Source of the DNA: Bacillota bacterium
Lineage (GTDB): Bacteria; Bacillota; Clostridia; Acetivibrionales; DSM-1351
DNA length: 62,598 nucleotides
Assembly: GCA_023444055.1 (NCBI GenBank)
Contig: JAEZRV010000033.1
Coordinates: forward strand, 1 to 62,598
Reading direction: 5' to 3'
Part shown: positions 1-12,900 of the stretch, one piece after another
Layout: each line of letters opens with the position of its first letter
Numbering within the stretch: the stretch's first letter is position 1
The notes under the pieces: generated by a model
Seen by the model: only the letters and a program-made list of their open reading frames with translations
What the model was told of the DNA's origin: nothing
The model's database searches: none
Position numbers and translations under genes: made by a program

Positions 1-38
1 ATTATTTCCTGAATAAAATCTTTTGGTAAAGCACTCAT
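1..38 (-). CDS. 5' end of a gene cut by the window edge, possibly IS256-type transposase
   Basis: Reading leftward, an ATG at 38 follows a good ribosome site (GAGAGGAG at 46-53, about 7 nt away). The 13 visible residues, MSALPKDFIQEII, resemble the N-terminus of clostridial mutator (IS256-type) transposases. That is inference from very little sequence. Just upstream, GGTTAA (55-60) and TTAACC (72-77) form a small inverted repeat. Confidence 0.35.
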   Translation of the reverse strand, partial: MSALPKDFIQEI

Positions 39-205
39 AAAAAAACTCCTCTCTGGTTAATACTTAAATTCTTAACCAAAAAGGAGTATTTCCTATGTGT
101 CATACACAAAATTTATTACAGCGTCAATATCCCACTTCAAGTTAAACAGGCTAAAGACCATAATAAACAACTATTAGAGGCTTTTGTTATTTTACACACT
201 ACTTT

Positions 206-1216
206 TCACATTTTTGAATTATTAATTAATACATCTAATAAATCCTCTATTGCTTTTTTTTCATTTTCATACATATTATTTAATGAAGCAATAGCAGTAT
301 TTATAAGTTTTTCTTTTTTTGTAATATGATATTTAATCACGTAATTCCTCATTAATAAAGCTTCATTTTTAAATTCCGAAAAGATATTAACGAAATCATT
401 TTCTGTATCAATGTACTTTTTTTCGATAAGGTATTCTAGGCGGGATACCATAGTTTTTTTATGTTCATAAAGCAAATGAAAATGTCTAATATCACATTCT
501 TCAATTTTGTTTTGAAGGATATTCTGATAATATCTTATTAGTTGATTATATACTGAAATTCCATATACATGATTATTAATAGTGCCTATTGATCTGAAGT
601 TAGCTGAAGAATTTTTAGAAAACAAATAATCGGTAAGCAGATTTTTAACATTTTCTATATCGAATTCATATGAGGATTTATAAGATGTGCTATCTTTTAA
701 TTTTAATAAAATGATATTATTTTTTTTATCTATAGAATTTAAGAAACTGCTTTCAAATTCAGAAAAACTAACACAAGATGGGGCATATTCACGTTTATCA
801 TTATAACCTATCACATTAAGGATACTTTTATTTGTATCAAGTCCATAAATCATAATATCATGTCTAAAATGTATTTGCTTGTATGCTACTCTTTCTGGTA
901 TAAAAAATTCATCCACATAAGTCATTACATAATATCCGAGATTAATACTGGATTTTATAAAATCAATTATATCCATACCTGATTTAAAAATAAATTCAAA
1001 ATCCAAAAATTTGTGATCTATTAATGGGCATAAAACACTGTTACCACATATTGAATATGTAAAAAAATTTAAAGTATCAGACTGTACTATATATTCTAAT
1101 TGTATATAATTACTGAGAAACCATGAATTAAAGTCTTTGTGGGGCATTGCGACAGTTAGAGGATAAGTATGATGCAAATAACTATTTATTGGTGGATTAA
1201 GAAGTTCTAATACCAT
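206..1216 (-). CDS. Uncharacterised protein, weakly BtrH-like
   Basis: A 336-residue soluble protein whose ATG is preceded by GAGGTT at a good distance. It has no signal peptide or membrane segment. The opening (HHTYPL ... WFLSNYIQL), a central G-Y-N stretch followed by a conserved-looking Y...S.SEFES segment, and a C-terminal helical half with DIRHFHLLYEHK resemble loosely the BtrH-N-terminal-like proteins found beside peptide or peptide-antibiotic genes in Firmicutes. I see no catalytic motif I can name. No peptide synthetase genes are visible nearby, so function stays unknown. It stands alone and diverges from the HD-GYP gene. Confidence 0.6.
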   Translation of the reverse strand: MVLELLNPPINSYLHHTYPLTVAMPHKDFNSWFLSNYIQLEYIVQSDTLNFFTYSICGNSVLCPLIDHKFLDFEFIFKSGMDIIDFIKSSINLGYYVMTYVDEFFIPERVAYKQIHFRHDIMIYGLDTNKSILNVIGYNDKREYAPSCVSFSEFESSFLNSIDKKNNIILLKLKDSTSYKSSYEFDIENVKNLLTDYLFSKNSSANFRSIGTINNHVYGISVYNQLIRYYQNILQNKIEECDIRHFHLLYEHKKTMVSRLEYLIEKKYIDTENDFVNIFSEFKNEALLMRNYVIKYHITKKEKLINTAIASLNNMYENEKKAIEDLLDVLINNSKM

Positions 1217-1760
1217 TTGTATAACCTCGCTTTAATAAGTTTTTATTTGTTTTTTGCAAAAATCAACTATTTGGTATTAACCCAATACGTAATTGGCAGA
1301 ATATTAAATCAAAAGCAATTACCCCATTACAATATTAATATTAATTGCAAGAATTGTAATATTAAGATGTTATGCTATAAAAATTATAACAACTATAGAA
1401 GTATTTATCAATAATGAAATAATTTAAATTTACACATAGCTATGCAGCACCTTATGGATGATGTAGCCTTTTCCATTTAAACCTGCCAGCTAGATATACC
1501 AGAGAAACAACTGGCTCAATGCCGTTACTGACAAAAGGGTCCCATTTATATTGACAATGTATGATATGCCCAATATGCCATAGAGCCTTAAACCCAGACT
1601 TTCTGCTTTAGCCAATAGAAATTGACTTCCATAAAAGATTTTTTTATTAAATATGTACTCTCTCATAAAAGGAAAAATATAAAATAGAATTATATGTCGA
1701 AAAGTGGTATAATCTATATTTATATAATAACTTTTTATTTACTGTTTGGGGGAATTACAT
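1217..1760. other. Intergenic region with a possible minus-strand gene remnant
   Basis: No intact gene is supported. On the minus strand, about 1490-1615 reads as a protein-like stretch (KAESLGLRLYGILG...) that ends at an in-frame TAG, with more open frame beyond. It could be a decayed coding fragment, but I do not recognise the family. A TATAAT-like -10 box at 1708-1713 lies about 50 nt before the start of the HD-GYP gene and is its best promoter candidate. Confidence 0.3.
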
Positions 1761-2858
1761 ATGCGGCATATTTACATAACGGCTCAAAGTTGTGTTGCAG
1801 GAATGATTTTAACTGAAGACATTAGTACTGATGCAGGTGCTTGCCTGATTCCAAAAGGAACATTAATTACCGAAGATCTTGAGAAGAAAGTAAAGAGGTT
1901 TAGACTAAAACCGATTGAGGTTGAAATTTATGATGATAGTCTTTTGGTTGAGGAGATAACAGGGTTTGATAAAAATATAAAAAAAAGAACGATGTCGCTT
2001 GAGCTCACGGAGTCCTATGTGGAGGCAAAGCAGGAGGTAAAAGAAATACTTGATGCCATTAATTCAGGAAAACATCTCGATGTTCGAAATGTGGATCATG
2101 CATTGTTAAATATAAAGGAAAATGTACATGATTCCTTTGATGTTCTAAAATGTATTGATTCAATCCGTACTGTTGACGAATATACATATACTCATTGCGT
2201 TAACGTATCCCTTTTGGCTATGACACTTGCTAGTTGGCTGGGAATGAACAATAAAGAGGTAGAAGAGATAGCAAAAGCAGGCCTGCTTCACGATGTGGGA
2301 AAAGCAAAAGTTAATGGCGATTTACTAAATAAGAAGGATAGTCTGCTAGCGGAAGAATTTGAAGAAGTGAAGCAACATACTACTTATGGCTACCGCATGG
2401 TAGAAAATATGCATGATATTAGCAAGGGGATCAAGATGGGTGTGCTGATGCATCATGAACGGGCAGACGGTTCTGGGTATCCATTGGGAGCAAAGGACAC
2501 TCAGATTCATCAGTATGCAAAGGTTGTGGCTATTGCAGATGTCTACGATGCTATGACCTCCGACAGAGTGTATTCTAAGAGGAGAACGGTATTCGAAGTA
2601 TTGAGGTATATGCAAAACGAAATGGCAAATCTTTTGGACAGGGCTATGCTGAACGTATTTGTGGAAAGAATTGTATGCCATTACATAGGGGATTACGTCA
2701 TGCTCAATACAGGAGAGATAGGAGAATTGATTCATGTTAATCCCATATATCCGCTTAAACCCATAGTGCGGGTTCAGAATATTTTTGTAGATCTATATTA
2801 TGAAAAGGATTTGGAACTGAGTGATCTATTGTGGGATTATAGTAAATATACGTATTGA
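1761..2858 (+). CDS. HD-GYP domain cyclic-di-GMP phosphodiesterase
   Basis: A 365-residue protein predicted to hydrolyse c-di-GMP in the cytosol. The ATG at 1761 is chosen over a TTG at 1746 because GGGGGA sits 6-7 nt before the ATG. Residues 1-110 form an N-terminal region typical of clostridial HD-GYP proteins. The catalytic domain covers about 140-310, with the metal-binding HD pair at H177-D178, a following HH pair in MHHERADGSGYP, and the diagnostic G-Y-P at 239-241. No sensor or receiver domain is present, so control is probably by expression or by the N-terminal region. It appears monocistronic, with a hairpin terminator at 2934. Family assignment is firm; the signal it serves is unknown. 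Confidence 0.92.
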   Translation: MRHIYITAQSCVAGMILTEDISTDAGACLIPKGTLITEDLEKKVKRFRLKPIEVEIYDDSLLVEEITGFDKNIKKRTMSLELTESYVEAKQEVKEILDAINSGKHLDVRNVDHALLNIKENVHDSFDVLKCIDSIRTVDEYTYTHCVNVSLLAMTLASWLGMNNKEVEEIAKAGLLHDVGKAKVNGDLLNKKDSLLAEEFEEVKQHTTYGYRMVENMHDISKGIKMGVLMHHERADGSGYPLGAKDTQIHQYAKVVAIADVYDAMTSDRVYSKRRTVFEVLRYMQNEMANLLDRAMLNVFVERIVCHYIGDYVMLNTGEIGELIHVNPIYPLKPIVRVQNIFVDLYYEKDLELSDLLWDYSKYTY

Positions 2859-2933
2859 GACGGCACTATGGCTGGTGCATAAAATATAAGAAAAAGTTAT
2901 AAGCTGTTTCCAATTGTATATGGCAGGTCATAA

Positions 2934-2985
2934 AGATAAGTCACAAATACCGGTATGGTACTTATGGCTTATCTTATTTTTTTAT
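2934..2985 (+). terminator. Rho-independent terminator after the HD-GYP gene
   Basis: AGATAAG at 2934-2940 pairs with CTTATCT at 2968-2974. The stem extends inward through TCA/TGG and ACC/GGT, and an AT-rich run with seven T residues follows. It lies 75 nt past the stop codon. Confidence 0.75.
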
Positions 2986-3118
2986 CTATAATCAATATTA
3001 AATTGATTGTAGATAAGTATCGCAATAAGGCATAGTAGCAGAGATTAGAACTGACAATGCAAACATCCCGATTTGTTTGATTCAACAGGGTATATTCAGG
3101 AAGGCTATTGCATCAGAG

Positions 3119-3201
3119 TTTTTATACGTTATATTATATGTAATACCAATTCGCATTAAAAATAATAGTAATTATTTTTAGCACTTTAGAAAAGTATAAG
3201 T
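3119..3201 (+). repeat. Dispersed repeat, copy A (upstream of giant gene)
   Basis: Positions 3119-3146 are identical over 28 nt to 22226-22253. Similarity continues for about 20 nt with a few changes (AATTCGCAT versus AATTTGCAT). AAGTATAAGT then recurs at 3192-3201 and 22309-22318. Both copies have the same orientation and flank the 18-kb gene. Confidence 0.8.
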
Positions 3202-3616
3202 GCAACTAGGCCTTTGCCGTCGCCGATAGCTCGGTACAAGTCAAGTTTTCTTTATCAACTTTAAATTTATAAATTCATTATCTGTGTCAACTTTAATGAT
3301 GTTACTATTAGCATGACTGATAGAGTAACTCATATGTTTTAACTAATTATATAAATTTTATGACTCAATCCAAAGGCAATATATAATATTGACACTATAA
3401 GACGAGTATAATAAAATTAATATTGATATATAAAATTATGCATAAATAAACATTATAATACAACATTACCATATTTATTAGTGGTTTATAAGTTTAATTT
3501 AAAAACTCAAAATAATGCTTGTAACTCTTTCTTAATCACAATATATTCATTATGATATTGTTAAAAATTTATATTAAGTGGCTATAGTAACGCAACTATA
3601 GATGAATATAATTAAA

Positions 3617-3941
3617 AACTCAACTTTTACTAGTTGAATTGTAAGTGTTAAGCTTATCAATGGAAAGTTGGATTAGAAATACTTGCATCGCGTCATTAGG
3701 GCTTTCGGGCTCCTCGCTTACTTTTCCGTTTCTGCCTTTGGTTGAAAATGACAGTCCCGGTTTTTGGTGAAGCAGTTGGTAAACCCTTCGCGTTTTTGCA
3801 GAAAAACGATACGATATCGGTTTTAACACACTATGAACTATGTATGGTGAATGTAGAATGGTGGCTAAACGCTGAGATGTTAGGCAACAAACCCTTGACA
3901 AGTTTGTGTGCTGATAGACTTTTCATGTAGAAAGTTGAGTT
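3617..3941. repeat. MITE-like element with terminal inverted repeats, copy A
   Basis: AACTCAACTTT at 3617-3627 is the exact inverse of AAAGTTGAGTT at 3931-3941, giving a 325-bp unit with no transposase. Inside, CTTATCAATGG (3653-3663) faces an imperfect partner near 3892-3902 beside GGCAACAAACC. A shorter relative lies at 27819-27945. The small frames inside look non-coding. Confidence 0.65.
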
Positions 3942-3966
3942 AAAATATATTTTTGTGGGGGGAAAT

Positions 3967-6900
3967 ATGAAAAAAAGAATTTTTAGATCTTTTATTGCCA
4001 ATGTTTTAATTATCGCAATGATGCTCGGACAAGTTGCTCAGGTAACTGCAGCAGAAGCGATAACAAGTGAATCAAATGTACTAACACCGACAACTACAAT
4101 AGATTCAATTCAAAATACTGGACAGGAGAACATTCAACAGCAGACGGAACAACAATCTGCTCAAACGTCAAAGTCAGCAACACAAGTACCGACAAGTACC
4201 AAACCAATTGAGCAAAACAGCAATGTAGGAACACAAGCTGTTTTATCGCAAGAGCAGCTTATATCAGCATTCAACAATCTTGTTAGCACTGATTTTAACA
4301 ATATGTTAATTAGTACACCTAGTGCAATAACCACTTCACCTGGTGAAAAAATCGATGTTACATTAGATGGTGATACTAGTGTAATAATTAATGATATTGC
4401 TGATGAAACAAATAACGATACACAAAATACAACACTTGATTTTGAAACTATTACAACCTCAGGTTCTATAACTGTTACTACACCTGGTGCTATAAAAATA
4501 GTTTCTTTGGCAGCAGGAGAGCGTCACAGTCTACAAGTCAAGAATGATGGCACGGTGTGGGCATGGGGTTATAATAACTGTGGACAGCTTGGGGATGGAA
4601 CAACTACAACTAGAACCGTTTCTACGCAGGTAAATGGTATAACAGATGTAGTTGCTGTTGCAGCTGGGCAATATAGTAGTTATGCTTTGAAAAACGATGG
4701 TACAGTATGGGCATGGGGTTATAATTACTATGGACAGCTTGGGGATGGCACATACCAAAACAGCAATAAACCTATGCAAGTAAAGAATCTAAGTGATGTA
4801 ATCGCAATAGCTTCAGGGAAAAACCATGTTATTGCCTTAAGAAGAAATGGCACAGTGTGGGCATGGGGTTCTTGTGAATATGGACATTTGGGTAATGGAA
4901 TCAATACTAATAGTAATCAGCCAGTACAGGTGCAGAGGTTAAATGATATAACTGATATAGCTGCAGGCAAATATCATAATTTGGCACTTAAAAGTGATGG
5001 GACAGTATTGGCATGGGGATATAATGGAGATGGGCAGCTTGGAAATGGAATAATTAGTTCAACAGTTATTGGGATACCTGTACCAGTAAAAGAGTTGAAT
5101 GATATTTCTGACATAGAAGTAGGGGATGAGCATAGTCTAGCACTAAAAAATGATGGAACGGTATGGGCATGGGGTGATAATTACTATGGTCAGCTTGGAG
5201 ATAAAGATATCTATGTAAATAGAAGCTGTCCAATACAAGTTAATAATCTTAATTCTGTTATAGCTATAGCATCATATAGTAATTATAATTTGGCACTTAG
5301 AAACGATGGAACAATATGGGCATGGGGTTATAACGGAGATGGTCAGCTTGGAGATGGGACCAAAACTAATAGAATCGAACCAGTACAAGTAAAAAATATA
5401 TATGGCATAACTTCAATAGCGACTGGAAATAGTCATAGCTTGGCAATAGATGGTGATAGTGAAGTTTGGGCGTGGGGTGATAATTACTATGGTCAGCTTG
5501 GGGATTTTACAAATGTCGATAGGAGTGTACCCATTCGTTCAAAAAAAGATGTCACGGCTCCAACAGCACCAACTAATCTTTCTGCTATTGTAAAAGAAAA
5601 CTGTGTAGTTCTAAACTGGCTAGCGTCATTAGATGAAAAACAAGTGTTGGGCTATGATATATACCTAAATGGTACTAAGTTAGCGACAGTATCAGGGACT
5701 ACATATATTGATATAAGTGATTCGTTAAATAAAATCCGAGAATATAAAGTAATAGCCTTTGATGATTCTGGAAACTATTCTCAAGAGGCTTGTATTGAAT
5801 TAACAGATTTAGAAGCACCGTCAGCACCAGTAAACTTGAAAGTAACTTCTCAAATAGCTACAACGGTTTCGCTAGAATGGGAGGCATCAACAGACAACGT
5901 ATTGGTTGAAGGATACAGAATATATAGAAACGGTGTTTTTGTTGGAGATTCAAAGGAAACCAGTTTCACAGATGATGTACCTCGTTATACAACATATACA
6001 TATATTGTTAAAGCTTATGATAAATTTAATCTTTCTGAAGCTAGTAATACAGCAAGTGTAATAATAGGTATATTAAAACCCCATCATGTAATAGCAGGAG
6101 GAAATGAGCATAGCTTACAAGTTAATAAGGATGGTGCAGTATGGGCATGGGGTAATAATAACTGTGGACAGCTTGGGGATGGAACTAAAACTAATAGGAG
6201 TGAACCAGTACAGGTAAAGGATTTAACTGGAATAACTGCAGTAGCTGCTGGCTATAGCCACAGTATAGCCTTAAAAAAAGATGGAACAGTCTGGGCTTGG
6301 GGGTATGACGGGTATGGTCAGTTGGGAATTGGATTAGGTGATAATTGTAAAACTAGACCAATAAAGGTACGAAATTTAGTTGGTATTTCTGCTATAGCTG
6401 CAGGCGAAAGTCACAGTTTAGCGTTAAATGAAGATGGAACAGTATGGGCTTGGGGTCGTAATTATGAAGGAGAGCTTGGAGATGGTACATATACACAAAG
6501 AAATATACCTGTACAAGTAATTGAGCTAAGCGGTGTAATTGCAATAGCATCAAAATATGAGACTAGTTTTGCGCTAAAAAGAGATGGAACAGTATGGGCT
6601 TGGGGCTATAATAATAACGGAGAGCTTGGTGATGGAAGCACCACAAATAGCAGTAAACCATTACAAGTAAAAAATCTAAGTAATGTAATTGCAATAACAT
6701 CAGGAGGATATCATGAGCTAGCATTAAAAAGTGATGGAACAGTATGGGCTTGGGGTTGGAATGGTACGGGACAGTATGGTGACGGTACGACTACAACCCA
6801 ATATACACCATTACAGATTAGCGGTTTAAGTGATATTATTGCTATAGAAGCAGGTCGCGAACATACTGTAGCGCTAAAAAGCGATGGAACAGTATGGGCT

Positions 6901-9900
6901 TGGGGTAGTAATCAATATGGACAGCTTGGAAATGAGACAACCTTGGATAGCTATAAACCTGTACAAGTAAAGGGGTTAAGTAATGTTGAAATAATTACAA
7001 CAGGATACTGTCACAACCTAGCAATAAACGCTAGTGGAACGGTATACACATGGGGTGGAAATTGGTCTGGACAAATTGGTGATGGTACAGTTACTAATAG
7101 AAATATCCCTGTCTTTTTAAAGGATATCTATGCACCTACAGTACCAACTCAACTAGCGGCTGTCATTAAGGAAAGTAATGTAGTACTAACGTGGACAGCA
7201 TCAATAGATAATGACCGTGTTGCAGGGTATGAAATATATCGCGATGGCGTTTTATTAGCGAAAGTTGAAGAAAATACTTATACTGATGTAGATGATATAC
7301 AGCTTGACAAAATATATGTTTACACAATAAAAGCATATGATGGTTCGGGTAATTTATCTGATAGCGCAAGTATTATGGTGAATGATACTGAAGCACCTTC
7401 CATTCCTTCAAATCTTAAAGTTACTTCTAAATCTAATACAATGGTATGTCTTGAATGGGAAACTTCGACAGATAATGTTGGAGTAGAAGGATATGAAATA
7501 TTTAGAAATGGGTTGAAAATTGGGGAAACAAAGAATACAAGTTACGTTGATACAACAGTAAATAATAATGAAAATTATGTTTACTCAGTAAAAGCATACG
7601 ACAAATCAGCTAACATATCAGAAGAGAGCAGTAGCATAAGTGTAACTACTGATTCGTTAAAATCTATTCCTTTGGCGGCAGGAGGAAGCCATAGTTTACA
7701 AGTTCAGCAGGATGGAACAGTATGGGCATGGGGCAGTAATTGTAACGGACAACTTGGTGATGGAACAACTAAAAATAAAACTGTTTCTACACAAGTAAAA
7801 GGCATAACGGATGTAGTAGCTGTAGCTTGCGGTTCTTACCATAGTATGGCATTAAAAAACGATGGAACAGTCTGGACTTGGGGATATAATGGAAACGGGC
7901 AGCTTGGTGATGGAACTACAAATGAAAGCAGTAACCCAAAACAAGTAAAGAATCTAAATGATGTGGTTGCAATAGCAGCAGGAGATTACCATAGTATAGT
8001 CTTAAAAAGCGATGGAACAGTATGGGCTTGGGGCTATAATTGCTATGGACAGCTTGGTGATGGAAGCACTAAAAATAGCAGTAACCCAATACAAGTAAAG
8101 AATCTAAGTGATGTAATTGCAATAACAGCAGGAGAATACCATAATCTAGCCTTAAAAAGTGATGGAACAGTATTGGCATGGGGGTATAACAGTTATGGAC
8201 AGCTTGGTGATGGAACTAATAGCAACCAATATTTCCCCAATAAGGTACAGTATTTAGAAAACGTAATTAACTTAGCTGCAGGTTATAATCATAGCTTAGC
8301 AATAAAGAATGACGGAACAGTATGGGCATGGGGAGATAATGGGAATGGACAACTTGGAGATGATGGAATCAACTATAGAAGTAGTTTCCCAATTCAGGTA
8401 ACAAAACTTGATGATATTATTGCTATAGACTCAAATAATAATTATAGTTTAGCTTTAAGAAATGATGGAACAATCTGGGCATGGGGAGATAATTGGCAGG
8501 GACAACTTGGTGATGGTACAACTACAAACAAAAAATCGCCAATACAAGTTACTGCCCTAAGTAAAGCTATTGCTATAGCCGCAGGTGGAAGTCATAGCTT
8601 AGCATTAGTTAATGATAGAGAAATATGGGCATGGGGATATAATGGTTTAGGACAGCTTGGAGATGGAACTAAAATAAACAGGAACACACCTATCATTTCA
8701 AAGGATATAACAAAACCGACAATCCCTACAAATCTCACCGCTACAATAGAAGAAAACAGTGCTGTTTTAACATGGACAGCCTCAACCGACGGAGATTGTA
8801 TTTCAGGATATGAGATATATAGAAATGATGTTAAATTAGCAAAAGTAACAGAAACTACATATAGAGATAATGATATAGAATTAGATACAGTATATGTATA
8901 TAAGGTTTATGCTTTAGATGGTTCGGGGAATATGTCTGAAGAAGAAAGTGTTGTAATAAATGATATAGAAGCACCTTTAGCGTCAGTAAACCTAAAATTA
9001 ATATCAAAGACAGCTACAACAGTTTCTCTGGAGTGGGAAGCTTCTAATGATAATGTTTGGGTAGAAGGATATGAGATATACAGAGATGGAGTTAAAGTTG
9101 GAAATTCAACAGATACTAGATATACTGATATTAAATTACCTCATAATTCAACCTATATATATATGGTGAAAGCCTATGATAAATCTAATAATACATCAAA
9201 AGAGAGTAACACGCAGAGTGTAACCACTGATACAATAAAATCTATTCCTTTGGCGGCAGGAGATAACCATAGTTTACAAGTTCAGAAGGATAGAACAGTA
9301 TGGGCATGGGGTTATAATTACAGTGGGCAGCTTGGAAATGGAACAACGATAAATAAATTTGTTCCTGTTCCAGTAAAAGGAATACAAGATGTAATAGCAG
9401 TAGCAGCAGGTCAAAGTCATAGCTTGGCTTTAAAAAACGATGGAACAGTATGGGCATGGGGTTATAATGGATACTGTCAACTTGGAGATGGTACTACTTC
9501 AAATAAACTTTTACCAGTACAGGTGAATGGATTATATGATGTAGTTTCAATAGCTACAAAGGGATCTCATAGTGTTGCCTTAAAAAGTGATGGAACCGTA
9601 TGGACATGGGGGAATAATGGTAATGGACAACTTGGTAATGGAACATACACTACTAGCTTTGTGCCTGTACAAGTATTGGAACTAAATGATGTCATTGAAA
9701 TATCAGCTGGATATAGTCACAATTTAGCCTTAAAAAGTGATGGAACAGTCTGGGCATGGGGCTATAATGGCAATGGACAGATAGGAATTGATACAACTGC
9801 AAATCAAAATATACCAGTGCAGGTTAAAGACTTAAATAATGCTATTGCTATAGCAGCAGGAAACTTCCATAGTGTAGCACTAAAAAGTGATGGAATAATA

Positions 9901-12900
9901 TGTGCATGGGGATATGAACAATTCGTAGTTAAAGACTTGATTGATGTAACTAATATAGCAGCAGGGGGATACTATACTGTAGCACTAAAAAGTAATGGGA
10001 CAATATGGACATGGGGTAATAATACCTATGGACAGCTTGGAGATGGAACAACTACTAGCAGACAATTGCCAATGCAAATAAACAATTTAAGTGATGCGAT
10101 TGCAATAGCAGCAGGATCTGAACACAGTTTAGCCCTAAAAAGCGATGAAACAGTATGGGCATGGGGCTATAATAACAGTGGACAGCTTGGAGATGGAACC
10201 CGAATAAGGAGATGCATACCTATCATTTCAAAAGACATTATTGCACCAACAATACCAACAAATCTATCAATTGAAATAAAAGAAAATAGTGTGGTACTAA
10301 CTTGGACAGCTTCAACAGATGAAGGTTTCATAGCAGGGTATGAGATATATCGGGATGATGTTAAGTTAGCTACAGTAACAGACACTACTTATATAGATAA
10401 TGATATAGAATTAGATAAAATATACGTGTATAAGATAAAAGCTGTAGATAGTTCTGGAAATATGTCAGAAGAAGAGAGCATTGTGTTAAATGACACAGAA
10501 GCACCTTCAGCTCCTATAAACCTAAAGATATTATCTAATACAGCTACAACAGTTTCACTAGATTGGGAAGCTCCTAACGACAATGTATGGGTGGATGGAT
10601 ATGAGATATACAGAGATGGAGTTGTAGTTGGAAATTCAAAAGATATAAAATATACTGATTCAGCAGTACCACATAATGCAACTCATACATATATGGTTAA
10701 AGCCTATGATAAATCTAACAATAAATCAGAGGAAAGTAATTCAGTGAGTGTAACTACTGATGCATTAAAATCTATTCCTTTAGCAGGAGGACTTACACAT
10801 ACTTTATATATTCAAAAGGATGGAACGGTATTGGCGTGGGGCTGTAATGACTATGGTCAGCTTGGAGATGGAACTAACACCACTAAAGCTACTTCCGCGA
10901 AGATTAATGGTGTAGTGGCTGTAGCTGCTGGTATTCAACATAGCATGGCTTTAAGAAACGATGGAACAGTATGGGCATGGGGGGATAATAGCTGTGGACA
11001 GCTTGGAGATGGAACATCTACTGATAGATTTTTACCTGTACAAGTAATGGAACTAAGTGGCGTAAGTGCAATATCAGCAGGAGCTAATTACAGTTTAGCA
11101 TTAAAAAGTGATGGAACAGTATGGTCATGGGGATTTAATTACAGTGGGCAGCTTGGAGATGGAACATCTACTAATAGATATTTACCAGTACAAGTAATGG
11201 AACTAAGTGGTGTAAGTGCAATATCAGCAGGAGATAGTCATAGCTTAGCACTAAAAAATGATGGAACAGTATGGACATGGGGATATAATGGATATAAGCA
11301 ACTTGGAGATGGAACTTATTTAAATAAATATTTACCAGTACAAGTAAATAAACTAAGTGATGTCAGTGCAATATCAGCGGGTGGAAGACATAGTATAGCA
11401 CTAAAAAGCGATGGAACAGTATGGGCATGGGGAAATAATGAATACGGCCAGCTTGGATATGAAACGAAATGGGTGTGGTCAGATAATGAAATGGACCTTA
11501 TAGAAGTTCCAGAAAGAAAGTTACCTGTACAAGTAGCTGAACTAAGTGGTGTAAGTGCAATATCAGCTGGAGGTTTTCATAATGTGGTACAAAAAAGTGA
11601 TGGAACAATATGGGCATGGGGATATAATGAAATCGGTCAACTTGGAGATGGGACTTTCGTTACAAATTATAAACCTGTAAAAGTAAAGGACATGAGTAAT
11701 GTAATTGCAATAGAAGCTGGGTATAACCATTGTTTGGCATTAAAAAGTGATGGAAGCGTATGGGCATGGGGTTATAATTACGCTGGACAGCTCGGAGATG
11801 GAACAACTACAAATAGAAATATACCTGTTAGTTCACTAGACTTAATTGCACCATCAGCACCAACTAACCTAGCATCAAGGTCAACAGATACAACCGTATC
11901 ACTCACATGGACAAATTCATATGATGGCTCAGGAGTAGCAGGATATAATGTGTACCGGGATGGTGAAAAAATTTCTACGGTAACACAAACAGAATATAAA
12001 GACACCAATCTTACGTTTGGAAAGACATATACTTACACAGTTAAAGCTTTTGATGCTACAGGCAATATATCAGAAGCCAGTAGCCCAGTTATAAACGATA
12101 TGCAAATGCCTACTACACCAACAGACTTGTCTGTAATTGCAAAGACACTAACTAGTATTACTTTGTCATGGACAGCGTCTACAGATAATGTTGCTGTTAA
12201 GGGGTATGAGATTTATAGAGATAGCCTAAAGATAGGAACAATAGATGCGACAAATACAAGCTATACAGATAAAAAATTAGAGCCTGATACATACTACACA
12301 TATTCAATAAATGCCTTTGACACTGGATTTAATTATTCATTACAGTCTGAGAATTTAAAAGAGACTACATATAAGGATACTACCGCACCGTCATCACCTA
12401 AAAATCTATACATAAAAGATGGTATGTTTACTGTTGGATGGGATACAGCAACAGATGATGTATTCGTACAAGGCTACGAGGTATATCGTGACGGTATTAA
12501 AGTAGGTACTACAAATGCCACATATTATACAGACAAAGGATTAAAGCTTGGTATGACATATGTTTATACTATTAGGGCTTATGACTCAACTGGTAATATA
12601 TCTTTAGAAAGCGTACCTCTTACTGTATCAGATGATTATGGAAATACAATTGAGACAGCTACAGCTATTCAGCTAGGAAATGACATCCTAGGTAATATAA
12701 ACTATCAATACGATAATGACTACTTGAGTTTTGTAGCACCAGTAGAAGGCAATTATACCATTACCTGCAGTTCAAATTCCAAACACTACAAAAATATATA
12801 TTTATATGATGATAAGGGTACAGTACTTATTAGCAATAATACCTATTATAGTGTGGATCTGAAAAGGAACTTGTCGGCATCTAAAACCTATTATATTAGA

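Larger units (their letters stand above)
2986..3966. other. Long leader region before the giant gene, made largely of repeats
   Basis: About 980 bp without a supportable gene. It holds one copy of a dispersed repeat (3119-3201), very AT-rich sequence to about 3600, and a MITE-like element with inverted ends (3617-3941) ending 25 bp before the giant gene's ATG. Short frames here have no ribosome sites. Base composition rises inside the MITE-like element (about 3690-3900) compared with its flanks. Confidence 0.5.

Noticed and set aside
1217..1414. 65-codon plus-strand frame after the first gene
   Set aside because: It starts on the complement of the neighbouring gene's start, has no ribosome site, and its Asn/Lys/Tyr composition is what AT-rich spacer gives.
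3690..3900. Possible riboswitch (c-di-GMP type) in the GC-richer part of the giant gene's leader
   Set aside because: I could not match the conserved core of known c-di-GMP riboswitches; the region is better explained as the interior of the inverted-end element.
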